Assembly (NCBI GenBank): GCA_030248065.1
Contig: JASAMV010003875.1
Location: 28,035-92,034, forward strand
Direction of reading: 5' to 3'
Source: Rhynchonema sp. JSB1_4
Taxonomy: Eukaryota > Nematoda > Chromadorea > Monhysterida > Xyalidae
Length of the DNA: 64,000 bases
Shown here: positions 12,926-26,778 of the stretch, in pieces
How positions within the stretch are numbered: the first letter of the stretch is position 1
Layout of the letters: each line of letters starts with the position of its first letter
Position numbers and translations under genes: made by a program
Notes under the pieces: model-generated
Database searches by the model: none
Told to the model about the DNA's origin: nothing
Seen by the model: only the letters and a program-made list of their open reading frames with translations

Positions 12926-13652
12926 GATTAGGAAATTCCACGCACCAACACAAAATCCCTTTTTGAAAGTTTGTTAAGCAGACACAGATGAATTATAAAA
13001 CCGTGCATTTTTGCTGACGATGCAAAATTACCATAGGTAAAGTAAAACTACGCCAACACGAGCCCACGAGGGGCAAAAAAAAAAACGGCCCGGAAACTGA
13101 ATACAACGTGGAGCATGATGATTTTCTCTTTCTTTGCGTTTTGCAAGTTCATTTCCACCTCCGAAATCGGGCTCGTGTTGGCGTAGTTTGCCTTTATATG
13201 ATATCATTACCGTAATGTTCCTTTTGTTGATTTCTTGAAAAACAGTTAACCAATGTAAGCCAATTGTTTATTGTGTTCGAAAAATACAAGGTCACATTGG
13301 ACAAGCGAAAACATTGATCAATCTGGTTACCAATCACCGCCCAATGCATTTACTACCATGAACAATAAGAGTCATTTTTCTGCGTTGAAGCGACAAACAG
13401 AAGTTCCGGGATCAAAATTTGAGCGGAGAACAATATAATATAACGGACGGTATGAATATCGTTGATCGATTCCGATCGGTCTTTATTTTCCGAAATTAAC
13501 CACATTATGTAGATCGATTAAGCTCTTAGACCGACCATCTGATCCGAGATTGATGTGATCAGTGTAAATAGATCATGAGATCCGATCACCAAAGTTTGAT
13601 GCCAGTCAAAACATGTGAAAAACAACCACAGTTTCTGTAAATCACACATATT
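12926..13652. other. Convergent intergenic region between mutarotase and PEF genes
   Basis: The two genes converge here. A short element with a 21-base terminal inverted repeat (AAACTACGCCAACACGAGCCC) lies at 13045-13189. At about 13285 a fragment resembles the mutarotase stop-codon region. GATCGG/CCGATC motifs cluster at 13440-13590. No gene is seen. Confidence 0.5.
13045..13189. mobile_element. Small inverted-repeat element
   Basis: AAACTACGCCAACACGAGCCC at the left is matched exactly by its reverse complement at the right, with about 100 bases between. The target duplication is not clear. Confidence 0.65.
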
Positions 13653-15341
<1,689 letters not shown>

Positions 15342-17744
15342 TTCTTTGTTTTAGTATTTGAAAATTATTGTTTCACAGAAATCAGGGGCTGAAAATTGAA
15401 AGACTATTTCATCACGACTAACAGTTCAGTATTTTATGTTGAAAGGAGCCAAATAGTACACTGCTTGATTGCAAGTCATTTTCAAAACTTCAGCCATTTT
15501 TTAATTTCGTGTGCGTTTGGTTCATTTTCACAAACTGTACGCCAGGGCAAAACCTGAAAACGGCAGAAAAGCAGCAGCAAAAGCAGACACGCTGCACCGA
15601 CTGATCGTTAGAGCAGCGGCTGGCTGTTTCGCAAGACATGTGTACACCATCATAATGTTTTATCAGCGCAGGCAAGAGTGGTTTGTTGTGTTGCTCTGCA
15701 AAACAGCTCACTCTTCAAATAAACACAACGTCAAAATGCCAGTGTCGTGATTCAGCATTACCCACATACAGGTTTTCACACGTCATTCCAACACGTCATT
15801 TCAGAAAGGTGCGTGTCGTATTTCACCAGTTTTTGGATTTGTGCGTGGGTTGTCCGGCCCTTCTGGGGCGGTGACACGAAACAATGTCAATGACACGAGG
15901 TGGTGACAATGTCCTGGTTCACCGCTTGTCTGTGAAAACTGGACTTGGCGACAGTATAAAGCGCCGTTCAAGGTGCAGAATAAATTTGTGGCGCAGCGCA
16001 CGGAGTACCAAACAGCCGCCTTCGGGGCGTCTAATAACACATTTATGCGTGAATATTGAGAACTTTTGTACACCGTACGTTCACGTTGCCCTTTGAACCG
16101 TACACGTTGCCACTGTATTTTTGTTTTACCGTACGCGTTCCCGGTCTGCACACCTTGTCCCACCGTACACGTTAACCAGGAACCCAAGGGTACCCACGCA
16201 TTGTATTGTATTGATACCAGTTCGTGCAACATGGCAGAGCCACCGCCGGCTGCATATTGGGCTTGGATGATGGGCGATACTTGTGTACGCACAGGTCACG
16301 CGTGTCCGCAAATGAGCTTGATCTCGGTATCGATAAAAAGCTTCTCCAAGCCATCAAAGAGTATGCGCTTGTGGCGGCCACAGTCTATTAAAAAAGCTCG
16401 ATTTATCGAATCTCGTGGGAATCTTCGTTTGATAGCGGCTTCACTTCATGCCCACACTCAATGCCATGATGTATGCGTGATGTACACCCATGAGTTACCT
16501 GCATCGTCACGCATATATAAGTATACTATACATACACCGAAGAGAGGCGATTATGAAAATTTTGCGGGCTCTTTTTTCACAAAATTGGAGTTGTTCCGCA
16601 ACAAACCCACAACATTTTGACAATTCGTGTTATCAGTTATTCGGTCAGAAAAACTGTTGAAATTTTATGACTGACATCCACTGCGTTCGGGTGGCGCACA
16701 GTCAATCAGATATCATGGCAACAAATTAAACCAACTACACTTTTGAGCGCAACTTACAGTATGTTTATACGTGCATTCACATGCCCAGCGTGCTTTCGGA
16801 TAAGGGAATAAGGGTTGAATGACTACTCGAACTTTAAACGCGGTCATGCGGACCAAAACTTTGTTACAAAATTAGCTGGTATAAGCTGCCGTTCCGGTTC
16901 GTTTGCCATGCACATGTGTTTGTTGGTCGCAAAACCAGTCCGGCGCCACTCTGTCATGTTTGATGCCGTCGACGGCTTGAAACGGCTACTATGTAGTTCT
17001 GTTGTGCTGCTGTCTGGCCAAGAACACCCGCATCTGCAGAAGTAGGTGTTTGCTGGCGGTTTCTGCTTTGAAAGCTAACTCAAATGTCGTAGACGGAAGC
17101 CGGCTGAAAACTCCTACAAGTGTATCCTCTGACGAATGGCTTATGTGTCATGCACAAAGTGAGGCTGCAGCCCGCGCTGCGACGACGACAATAACAGTAC
17201 CTGTGTTTAGGGTACATATCGACGGCAGAAATAACTCGATTTGAGTATGTCCTATCCAGAGTACACCAGCTGCAACTCTGATTGAAGTCCCGTACGCATG
17301 GATGCGTTTGATGCCTGCACACACAAAGTATAGGGGCCGAATGCATCACATGAACCGCGTGCACAGTGCTGAAGTGGTCAAAGGCGGTCATGTTGTGCAC
17401 GCGTGCGCACGCATGCACTGCGCGTGCACCTCTTAGTGGTCATTCATCGTGCGCGCAGGCGCCAAAGGCGTACATGTGCACGCACGTGCTGCACGCGTAT
17501 GTACGTGCAGAATTCACCCAAATTGTAGCTGGTCCTGTACGTCCGATTACTTTTCTGACCATCTATTTCAGCCCGTCCCGCCGCATTGTTATTCTTGTTT
17601 GCAGTTTCGGCTTGGCCATTTGGTTGGGACCGAACATGCGCCCCAAAGGCTGAACCTCCCCTTCAAATTTGCCCTCCTCCTGCGCAGGTCTTCAGTTTCT
17701 GGGCCAAAACCAGTTACCCGTATAAATTCATTTTTTCAGAAACA
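15342..17744. other. Intergenic region with short repeats and a possible orphan exon
   Basis: No complete gene is supported. At 16074-16170 an ACCGTACRCGTT-like motif recurs four times. At about 16284-16387 (+) a clean reading ELDLGIDKKLLQAIKEYAL ends in a stop codon and follows a CAG acceptor; it could be a last exon, but no partner exon was found. A segment near 17325-17375 (CACAAAGTATAGGGGCCGAATGCA) recurs at 18005-18055. Confidence 0.4.
17733..17744 (+). promoter_or_regulatory. Possible spliced-leader acceptor (outron end)
   Basis: CATTTTTTCAG immediately followed by AAACAATG has the form of a nematode trans-splice acceptor just before a start codon. A TATAAATT box lies a few bases further upstream. 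No spliced-leader gene is in this window, so this is inference from base pattern only. Confidence 0.4.
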
Positions 17745-18407
17745 ATGTCACGCTCAACCACAATGCCACAACGGTGGTGCATTCTTCTGATGTTTCACTT
17801 GACCATCGCAATGGCCGTGCCAAGTAGTCGATGTAGCGATGCCTGGATTGACTGTTTCGATAGCAGCAATTTTGATTGTATGGAATCGTGCTTGTGCATG
17901 ATGAGGGACACACGATGCAACGCAATGCAACAAGGTACAGTGCCAGCTGCAGTTCTGCTTGTGCGCGTGCAGCATGCACGTCTGTGACGCCTTTTGGCAA
18001 AATGCACACAAAAAGTATAGGGGCCGAATGCACCGAATGCACTGCGTGCACAGTGTTGATCAAACGTTCACAAGGCGTGCATGCCGTGTATACTGTATGT
18101 ATGTAGTATATGTATGTATACAGATCTCCGAGTAAGTTTGGGAGGTATGCAGGGGCACGCGGCCACGGGTCCCAAGCAACCATCCGCAGTGGCCGCGAGG
18201 GCTGCGGGTGAGTGCTGTGCACATACCTAGTACATCTTCATGTGCATGATGTGCACAACGCTTCCAGCGCGTGAGTCGCACGCAGAGCGTTGCTCGGTGT
18301 CTACAAAAATCGTCAGGGACTGTTGTAACTCATTAAAAAATTTCATGATCGATATTTTTTCAGATCCCGTTGAATTCTGTTCGACCGACTATTGCGTCTA
18401 CGGGTGA
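17745..18407 (+). CDS. Small secreted cysteine-rich peptide
   Basis: Two exons, 17745-17934 and 18364-18407, joined by a phase-1 intron (donor GTACAG, acceptor TTTTTTCAG), give 77 residues. The N-terminus is a signal peptide with core CILLMFHLTIAMA. The remainder holds eight cysteines, including CSDAWIDC, ESCLC and, in exon 2, FCSTDYC, consistent with four disulfides. I do not recognise the family and assign no activity. An AATAAA-like GGAATAAAC occurs about 190 bases after the stop. The short second exon makes sense only in this frame, which supports the model. Confidence 0.6.
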
Positions 18408-19127
18408 AGCAACAATGGAGTCACTGAGCACATGAGGGGTCCAAATCAAATATGATTTGTTTCACTTGAACTGCTTTGTGATGTTCACGGCGTTATTAAG
18501 TGATTATGCCAGAGAATTGTGAAAATCTGAGGATCGCTCCTAAACAGGAAGACTTGTATTGAACTTGTATCGCATTTGAGTATCATAAACCATAGGAATA
18601 AACACAAAGGTTTCACGCCCTGACCACGGACACAAATCGTGCCAATTTTTACACTTCAGCTGATTTGTTCACCCGTAGCTGTGGTGATGTTACAGCACTG
18701 GCTTTTGATGTTGCTGCTTCTTTTGAAAAACATGTCGTTTCGTCATACAAACACGTTGTGTATAATGTTGAATTTGTATTAAGCGTTCGAAAGAAGTCAA
18801 ACGGCTGTGAGGCAACATTGCAGTCACCTCCTTTGTTGTAGCATGATCCAGACGGGACCGTCGACTCTGTGGTCCCTAAGAAGAATATTCATTATCGGGG
18901 CATGCGCGGTAGCGCATGTCCCATATGGTTGTCCGGAGTTAGTGCCGGCAGCAAAATTTTTCACTGGCCAGTAATTCCACAACAAAGCACCGATGGCTTC
19001 AATATTTAACCACAAGGTGCCTTAGGCCACCCTACATCTGCGTTCAAAATTTGACGTTGATCGGTACCGGCGTCGTGGAGTTACGGTACCAAACGCCTCT
19101 CAAAAAGTGCAAAAACGTTCTTCTTCT

Positions 19128-19167
<40 letters not shown>

Positions 19168-19244
19168 TTTTTTTCCGGCAAAATGTTCGTCCAAAACTCA
19201 GGGATGCATCGGAGGAGAAATCCGCCGCGGTACCGGGGGTTTTG
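18408..19244. other. Intergenic stretch with a CTTT microsatellite
   Basis: No gene is seen. A TTC/CTTT run occupies 19118-19171, just before the tandem array. Confidence 0.6.
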
Positions 19245-20410
19245 AAGGTCGAGAAACTCGGTGGTGACATTGGTTTTTGAATCCGGAGCTTTTCGGAGCC
19301 AGAACCGGAACTGGAACCGGAACTCAGTATTTAGCCATGCAAATAAGTCGCACAATACTGGGCTGGTCATAAAGACAGTGCGTGCGGTTTATAGGTTTTC
19401 GGGGTCGAGAAATCTAATGGTGACATTGGTTTTTGAATCCGGAGCTCTTCGGAGCCAGAACCCGAACTGGAACCGGAACTCAATATTTAGCCATGCAATT
19501 AAGTCGCACAATACTGGTTTGATTATAAAGACAGTGCGTGCGGTATATAGGTTTCCGGGGTCGAGAAATCTAATGGTGACATTGGCTTTTCAATCCGAAG
19601 CTCTTCGGAGCCAGAACTGGAACTGGAACTGGAACTCAGTATTTATCAAGCAAATAAGTCGCACAATACTGGTTTGATTATAAAGACAGAGCGTGCGGTA
19701 TATAGGTTTTCGTGGTCGAGAAATCTAATGGTGACATTGGCTTTTCAATCCGAAGCTCTTCGGAGCCAGAACTGGAACTGGAACCGGAACTCAGTATTTA
19801 TCAAGCAAATAAGTCGCACAATACTGGTTTGATTATAAAGACAGTGCGTGCGGTATATAGGTTTCCGGGGTCGAGAAATCTAATGGTGACATTGGCTTTT
19901 CAATCCGAAGCTCTTCGGAGCCAGAACTGGAACTGGAACCGGAACTCAATATTTAGCCATGCAATTAAGTCGCACAATACTGGTTTGATTATAAAGACAG
20001 TGCGTGCGGTATATAGGTTTTCGGGGTCGAGAAATCTAATGGTGACATTGGCTTTTCAATCCGAAGCTCTTCAGAGCCAGAACTGGAACTGGAACCGGAA
20101 CTCAGTATTTATCAAGCAAATAAGTCGCACAATACTGGTTTGATTATAAAGACAGTGCGTGCGGTATATAGGTTTCCGGGGTCGAGAAATCTAATGGTGA
20201 CATTGGCTTTTTAATCCGAAGCTCTTCGGAGCCAGAACTGGAGCTGGAACCGGAACTCAATATTTAGCCATGCAAATAAGTCGCACAACACTGGCCTGAT
20301 CATAAAGACAGTGCGTGCGGTATATAGGTTTTCGGGGTCGAGAAATCTAATGGTGACATCAGCTTTTGAATCCGGAGCTCTTCGGAAGCAGAACCGGAAC
20401 TCAGTATTGA
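19245..20410 (+). repeat. Tandem array of ~156-bp units, about 7-8 copies
   Basis: Each unit contains GAGAAATCTAATGGTGACATT, then a CCGGAGCTCTTCGGAGCCAG block, GAACTGGAACCGGAACTC, GTCGCACAATACTGG, and AAGACAGTGCGTGCGG before the next unit. Starts fall near 19253, 19407, 19565, 19720, 19875, 20030, 20187 and 20343. Because units are near 156 bases, long stretches stay open in one frame. Two subtypes, TTTAGCCATGCAAATAAG and TTTATCAAGCAAATAAG, partly alternate. The open frame is probably a by-product of the unit length, not a protein gene. Confidence 0.85.
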
Positions 20411-20680
20411 TCAATGCGCATAAATAGTGTAATAGTGATCTGATCTCCAATAATGTGTCAGCTGTTTATGTTTCTGGGGTCGATTAATCCGATCGTGACA
20501 TCGCTTTTTAGCTCTAACTTGATTGAGGTTTGAAACAGTAACATGAATACAGTAAAACCACCACAAGGTGAACCTCTACATAGTGAATTCCTCTGTATAG
20601 TGAACGAATTATCAGTGTGATCATACGTATTTTCCGTCCACCGAATGAGAAAATGCGCTTACTCGATATAAAACAAAAAT

Positions 20681-21323
20681 ACAAGAAGAAAAATGCCTGC
20701 TGTCGCGCGGCAAGAATCAGGATATGGTTCTCGGTATCATGCTGGTCGCATATAAAACACCTATACAAGATTGTTTACTCCCCAAAGTAAAAAGATATCA
20801 GTGGTTACGCACAGGAGCAAAAGGCGATTAAAAACATCACCGAAACAAAAGAAAAGCTTATTTGCCAAAAAATGAACAGGATTTAGAAAGAGGCATTGCA
20901 TTCCTTTCGAAAAGTGAATTAAAAAGCGATACGCCATCAAGGAACCATATTGCGGCCAACGGATAATCGTTTTACCCACTCTTTATGCCGTTACTAGTAC
21001 GAATCGAACCTGTGACAGCTTGCCGTTGTCGCCTCATTGCGCTATCGGCCGCAATATGATTCCCTGAAGGCGTATCGCTTTTTAATTCACTTTTCGAAAG
21101 GAATGCAATGCCTCTTTCTAAATCCTGTTCATTTTTTGGCAAATAAGCTTTTCTTTTGTTTCGGTGATGTTTTTAATCGCCTTTTGCTCCTGTGCGTAAC
21201 CACTGATATCTTTTTACTTTGGGGAGTAAACAATCTTGTATAGGTGTTTTATATGCGACCAGCATGATACCGAGAACCATATCCTGATTCTTGCCGCGCG
21301 ACAGCAGGCATTTTTCTTCTTGT
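20681..21323. repeat. Near-perfect palindrome, 277-bp arms, ~90-bp spacer
   Basis: The arm 20681-20957 is the reverse complement of 21047-21323 with almost no differences over more than 240 bases. Mismatches lie only next to the spacer. Such identity implies a recent duplication or gene conversion between arms. A transcript through it would form a long hairpin. Confidence 0.9.
20985..21047 (-). repeat. tRNA-like sequence in the palindrome spacer
   Basis: Read on the minus strand it has TAGCGCAATGAGG, close to a pol III A box, and GGTTCGATTCG, close to a B box. No full cloverleaf can be drawn, so a tRNA-derived SINE head is more likely than a working tRNA gene. Confidence 0.5.
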
Positions 21324-21630
21324 TTAGAGTGGTGATTAGGAGGTGATCGTCAACCACCAAAATATGGGAAAATTCGCTTTGGTATGCAGCAGTTCCAATT
21401 TTAGTTAGTCACTGTTAAAACCAGGGTGTAAAAAGGGGGCGTTGGGTCGGCAAAAATTGACAACACAAGCTTATTGATTGATTTTATTGGGCAATAACGC
21501 GACAAACGTCATGGGCGAGCAGCTTACAGACAAAACCTTTGGATAAATTGCATAGGTTCATATTGACCAACTAAGAAATCCAATAGTTCCGGCTGAGCAT
21601 CTTGGATCTTGCAACGTGCGTAACATTCAA
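21324..21630. other. 3' flank of VWA-A
   Basis: Nothing recognisable in this stretch. Confidence 0.4.
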
Positions 21631-24600
21631 TCAGCAGGGCAATAATTGTTGCAGCCTGGCCACCACTGGCCCCGTGTCCACGTAATTCGTCACATTGAAG
21701 AAGTTTGCCAAGTCCCCTGCAATAAAAGTATACGACCGGTTCATCGGAATTGGTGTACCGCTGGTGTCTGAATCGATCCTGTCATGCTAGGGACGTTTTT
21801 ATACTGGCAATTCATATCAACGTTGATTTATGCCAATGACCAGTGTGTCCATTAAACGGATACACAAAAGGGCCGAATTTCCGAAAGCCATTGCGCGCGG
21901 AGCAATATCGATAACGCACGATAGCTGATATGTCTCACTCCCTCCACAGCGGCAGTCCTTCAATTCCCTTTTTACCCCCAAGGCGTTGCGTTGAACAAAG
22001 CTGCTGGTGGTGTACATACATAAGCACTCAATTAACTGAAATCATCCAGCTACTGTATGTAGCCGTTGTCATCATCGCTTTCAATTGCACCACGCATTCG
22101 ATTGCGTTTGCGCTTGCGGGTATTCGATCCATTCTTTATCCGCGATGTTTCTGTCGCAATTCTCGTAAATGCGGGAGCAACAGATCGCGCGATCGAGATT
22201 CTGTCACTCATCAAGTTTCATGCCAGCCGTTAGTACAAATACATAGCTAAACATTTTAGTTACAAAGTTAATCATTATTACTGAAACACTTTTGTATAGA
22301 AAGAACAAACGAACTTCCTGCGATATCCAGTAACTCTGGTTTGTCAATCGGTTTCAGATATCCGTTGATCCCGGGCACGCCAAGTGACAAAATGGTGGTT
22401 AGGTAGGTGGAACGGATTCGATTGGCGTCTGGTTCTGGGGCCGCGCCCATGTTGTAGCTGTAGAGTAGACTGTTGACTACTAACTGTAGCCTATATTGGT
22501 GCCGCAGGTATATGTTAGGTTATTGGACAAGTTGAAAGAGAACTCGTGCTTGAAGAATTTAATTCGCAAGTGTGACGTCCATAATTACACATGCTATGTA
22601 CAGAAACGATGTGAGGGCGGTTTAAACGAACTGTTCTGAGCCAAGCTTGTATATTCAATTACTTAGCTCGACCTTGATTGTACACTTTTCATGCCTGACG
22701 AAAGGTGTCGTGAGGTGATATGCGAAATGAAAACAAAGTGACACAAAGCGGAATTGCTCTGAATTATTCATAAATCCGCCGTCGTACTACTAACCGTCCA
22801 TCCGAGAAGTACAAAATCGCATTGTTGACGTTCGCCCGTTTACCACTGTTTGGATCAGCCAGGATGGCTTCAGCCTTTAGGAATGCCCTGAAACACCGAG
22901 GGCCGTTGTCAATCTTGAATGCAAGTCAATTTGCCGGCACTTGACTCATGGCTCGGACCCAGGCAAATTTGCTTGAGCTGTATTTTGTGATGGAGCCGGC
23001 GCACTAATTCCGACCAGCGGAAAAGTTGTCTCTTGTGACCTATTGGGAAGGGTCTGCGGGAAAGCCTAAGACCATTGTAAAACTCATAGTAGTTGTCATC
23101 GATGTGCTGTGTGCATTCAAAGCACATAATTCGATATTGACGGTTTCTGATAAAAATGTGCGAAAATTACTCGCTTTCGCGGTTGTTCTCATTAAATTTT
23201 TACGTTTGTATTTTGTAATTTTAGACACGCACGCTTCAGTATTGGTCAGATCGGCCTCATATGGCAGGTTTGTGATGGCCTGTTGCAGCGACGCAGCGTC
23301 CGGGTACGTATTGTAGTTGGCACTGTTTAGCACACGACTGTTGAACACGATGTAACCGAATTGGACATCATTTGGACCCACTTTGAAGGCTTGAGTGATT
23401 TTGACGATAAAGGTCTTGACCTGAAATAGGCGTATTTCTGTAAACACCTGGTATTGCCCTGATTTCCACTTAGGGGCCCGAGGACTCCTAATCGGAAAAG
23501 TGTCCGGATAGGGCGTTCAGGGGCTTCATATAAACTCCGGTGCATGTACCACATGGAAATTTCACTGTGGTTTTCATATCCACTACTATCCGCTCCCTTC
23601 TATGACGTCGCTGCTGACGAGAAATTGGCCCAACCACTGAATCTCGCAGTACCTCCTAACTTCAATAAGAAACCACATCAATGTCGTCACTTACGCTGGT
23701 GAATTGATCCTTCGTGATGCTCTCAGAGCTATCGATTATGACCAAACAGTCAAGTTTGCGACAGACTGAAACGAAAAGGACTTTAGCACGACCGCAACTG
23801 CAGGTTGATGCTTCACTCAGCCTACAAAGTTCGGTTTATTGCGCTGCGCCGTGGCGCTTTCGTCAATGACAAGGCCCTGGCGTCATGGGCCGAAACTGCA
23901 GCCACAGATCTAACGCAGTGCGTGCCAAGAAGGCTAAACCACAACGGACCTTCACAGGGTTTCTGTCAGACAAACGGTCGTCTAAATTTCTGGAAAGCAC
24001 ATTTTTTACAAACAGGCCGTTGAGCTGCAAGGTGTGCTTTAATAAGTGATCACGGTCAACAAGACAGCATTTTACTGTACTGGCATAGGCAACCACCGCA
24101 ATTACCTGCGGGCACGTCGTTATCTTGAAACGTTAACATACTTGATGTTCCGGTGGTAGTAGTTGGGCTTGATGTCATTGGGGTGGTTGTGGTTGGCGTT
24201 GTTGTGCTTGAAATTGCGCGGTCTTTAGTACACATTCTTAAAGTGTGACAATCCAACGCTTATTGTGTGGTTACATATGTTTCCTACAGACCTACAAAAA
24301 GGTTAACCCAATAGTGTGCATACATCGTTGTACATACATAGTTGCTTACCTTGTCGTGGTTGTTACTTGCTGGCAATACTGTACCAAATCCGCTTGCATT
24401 CTCGCTATGATGCCCTTGTAGTTCCACATTTCGTAAATCTAAACATTGCAGCCTTTTCTGAAAACCATCATTTTCGCGAAAACCATTATTTAGTCCAACT
24501 TTCTTCCTATCGTTTCCCACAATTTTCAGCAGCATGGTTCTGTCTTGAGCTTTTGTATTGCCGACCACGATGGCGTAGACCAGAGGCGCCTTGGCTCGCA

Positions 24601-25639
24601 GCGGAGCAATTGATGGGGTCGGGTCCGGGCAGCAGTTTATGCCTTTGTGATAGCTGTAACAACTACATAACTATAATTGAATCTGGTTAGAATGCCATAC
24701 TTTAGGTTTAGGTTTGAAAATTGCCCTTTTATCTTTTTCTGAGACTCACAATCCATCAGAGACGACTATGGCGACGTTTGGTGAGTTCGGACGATCTTGA
24801 CCCGCTGCGAACGTTTGCGTGCCCATGTGTAGACCACTGAAAGAACAGTTTGTCAAGAATAAACATCAATTGCAACCATTTTACGACGACCAATCATCTG
24901 CATCCATGATGGTTTATGAAAAGAGTAGCGGAACACGCTTACAAATCAAGATCGGCAATGCCGAGCACCGAACTGATGCGCAGACCATCAATTGCCTGAT
25001 TGGCCAGCGAGCCCGTGGTGTCATCGTTGAGGTTATATAGTATGGCTGAAACATCGGTGAACGCATTTGCAACATTCGGTAGGTCGCCCTATACACTTGG
25101 AACAGATGTCTTATCCTGCAGTTGCTTTCGCATGATTTCGAGCCCACGTCAATGCACGTGATGAGCACTGTACGCGCAAACTGACGGTGTACCGGGGCAT
25201 CGTCAGTGTCAGTGGTGGTGATCTACAGACAGTACTGCTGAAATCAACTAAACCAGTTTTGTCCGCGTTGGAGAAGTGCACAAACGCAGTGTGCGTTTGG
25301 CCGGGTCCAATCTGCAGTTGAGCTTGCAGATTTTTGACCGCGTTGAAAGACTGAAAATATGATGACGCATGTATGTTTATGCAGAAATGACCAGGTCACA
25401 GTGCAAAGTGTGCTCAATAACGTTTGCGATCAGCGGTCCAAGCAGCTCGGTCGTTTCGACAATAAATGTAACATCGGGCCAGCCTAAAGCCGATAAATAG
25501 CACTTAAATAAAGCGGATGGAATTTTCAAAAAAGTATTGAAGCAATACAACAACATTTACAATTTGGAGGAAAAGTCGCCCCAGATGGCACAATGCAGAG
25601 TGTGGCCCAAATCCACACGCAGGCCGACCGCACTTGCAT
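21631..25639 (-). CDS. Secreted two-VWA-domain protein VWA-A
   Basis: The first exon 25561-25639 encodes a signal peptide (MQVRSACVWIWATLCIVPSG) and ends in phase 1. VWA domain 1 follows in exons 25422-25483 (WPDVTFIVETTELL), from 25350, a piece ending at 24943, 24750-24836 (GQDRPNSPNVAIVVSDG), from 24653 and from 24438. A Thr/Pro linker lies at about 24150-24230. VWA domain 2 starts near 23770 with LVIIDSSESIT, an intact DxSxS MIDAS motif, continues at about 23420, 22860 and 22440, and stops at 21631. Domain 1 has DVTFIVETTE in place of DxSxS and probably binds no metal there. Such proteins are extracellular and usually mediate adhesion. Domain 1 is nearly identical to that of VWA-D and domain 2 to that of VWA-E. 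Some internal exon ends are uncertain. Confidence 0.82.
24000..24115 (-). pseudogene. Fossil of a VWA-D-type terminal exon inside VWA-A
   Basis: The sequence reads ACGTGCCCGCAGGTAATTG, then AAAATGCTGTCTTG and CACACCTTGCAGCTCAAC. All three blocks occur in the same order in the terminal exon of VWA-D at 32229-32353. Here the frame differs, indels are present, and it lies between the linker and domain 2. It is best read as a leftover of recombination. Confidence 0.7.
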
Positions 25640-26778
25640 ATTCAGTGCTGGATTTGATCTTCCACTTCTCACACACCGTTTTTAAACACTCTATCAACAC
25701 AGTTCTTGAGAAAAAATCAATGTGAGGAGAGCAGAGCGGATCACTGTTTCATCCATTATTGTTATTTCAGCGCCAACGCTGTGGGAACGCACGGTGCAAA
25801 ATCTGATTGATATGATAACGGAAAGTAGCGGCTTTTCTTGGACACAACCTTATTCACCTTCACACCACATGATGTACAGTATACGATTATGCATACAGTC
25901 TGACCTCTTTGCTCTGTATTGTGACATGATCGGGGGATTCACTATGGAAAATGTTCGTGCAAAAGTACATACTGTAGTTAGGCTGATCGGGAACCAGGGC
26001 ATGCCTTGCAAAACTTCACTTTATGGATTTCATTTTCTAGTCTTATAAGCGAGTAAAAAGGTGCGCTATACTAGCAGAAATTTATTGAGTGTGTACATCG
26101 TAGACTGTCGCATACATACTGAATGTCATTTAACATTTTACTACGATCACTTATGCAAATGGCAGTTAAAACTTGAATTGTGAACACGACAAAAGTTAGC
26201 TAGATTCCTACGTATACCACAACCTCAAGTAACATTGAAAACTCCGTCCCCCAGAAAAGACGACATTGCGATGGGTGCGCAAACGATTCTTTTTTGTGAT
26301 AACACAACTTAGAGCTAAAACCCCTGACCAAGTTGCAAAAATGATTTTTTTCTACACTATTGTTGTTCGGTCAATACGGCATGGTACCTTGTGAGCACGC
26401 ACAATGCGCATGTGTCCAGATAAAAGCGGAATATGTGGAAAATGGTGTCAAGAAGCGGAGCAGTTCCCGCTAAACCGAATTCCGCCTTTATCTGGACACC
26501 AGAGCGGAACAGCCATTTTTGCTGTGAGAACATTGTAGCTGTTGGCCAAACACCGGTTGCAGTTTTGCGTGAACCACAAAAATAGAGGTCAGCACGCTGG
26601 AAGTTGCCATCATCATCCAGGTTAGCAACAATTTCCGCCGCTAGGCTGTCCAGACAAAAGCAGATTTGGCCGGCGGAAATGGCTAGTCCGCTTTTTACAT
26701 CTATGGACACAGCCATCCACTAGCGCCGGTTTAAAGCATTTAGGATCACATCATTGGGTTAAGGTGCATAACATTCAA
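25640..26778. other. Region between VWA-E and VWA-A with a conserved upstream block
   Basis: Bases 25640-25830 match the region upstream of VWA-D (about 36834-37080), including GGGAACGCACGGTGCAAAAT and TTGATATGATAA. The copied unit therefore included at least 200 bases of 5' flank, possibly the promoter. At 26409-26500 GTGTCCAGATAAAAGCGG is repeated inverted. No further gene is seen. Confidence 0.6.

Noticed and set aside
16066..16620. 184-residue frame on the plus strand
   Set aside because: Composition is not protein-like, there is no family resemblance, and it runs through the ACCGTAC repeats.
19261..20143. Long open frames through the tandem array as a repeat protein
   Set aside because: The frame follows from the 156-bp unit length, there is no start context or signal, and the frame breaks where units vary in length.
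25740..26050. 108-residue frame upstream of VWA-A as a gene
   Set aside because: Half of it is the conserved 5' flank shared with VWA-D, where the frame is not kept.
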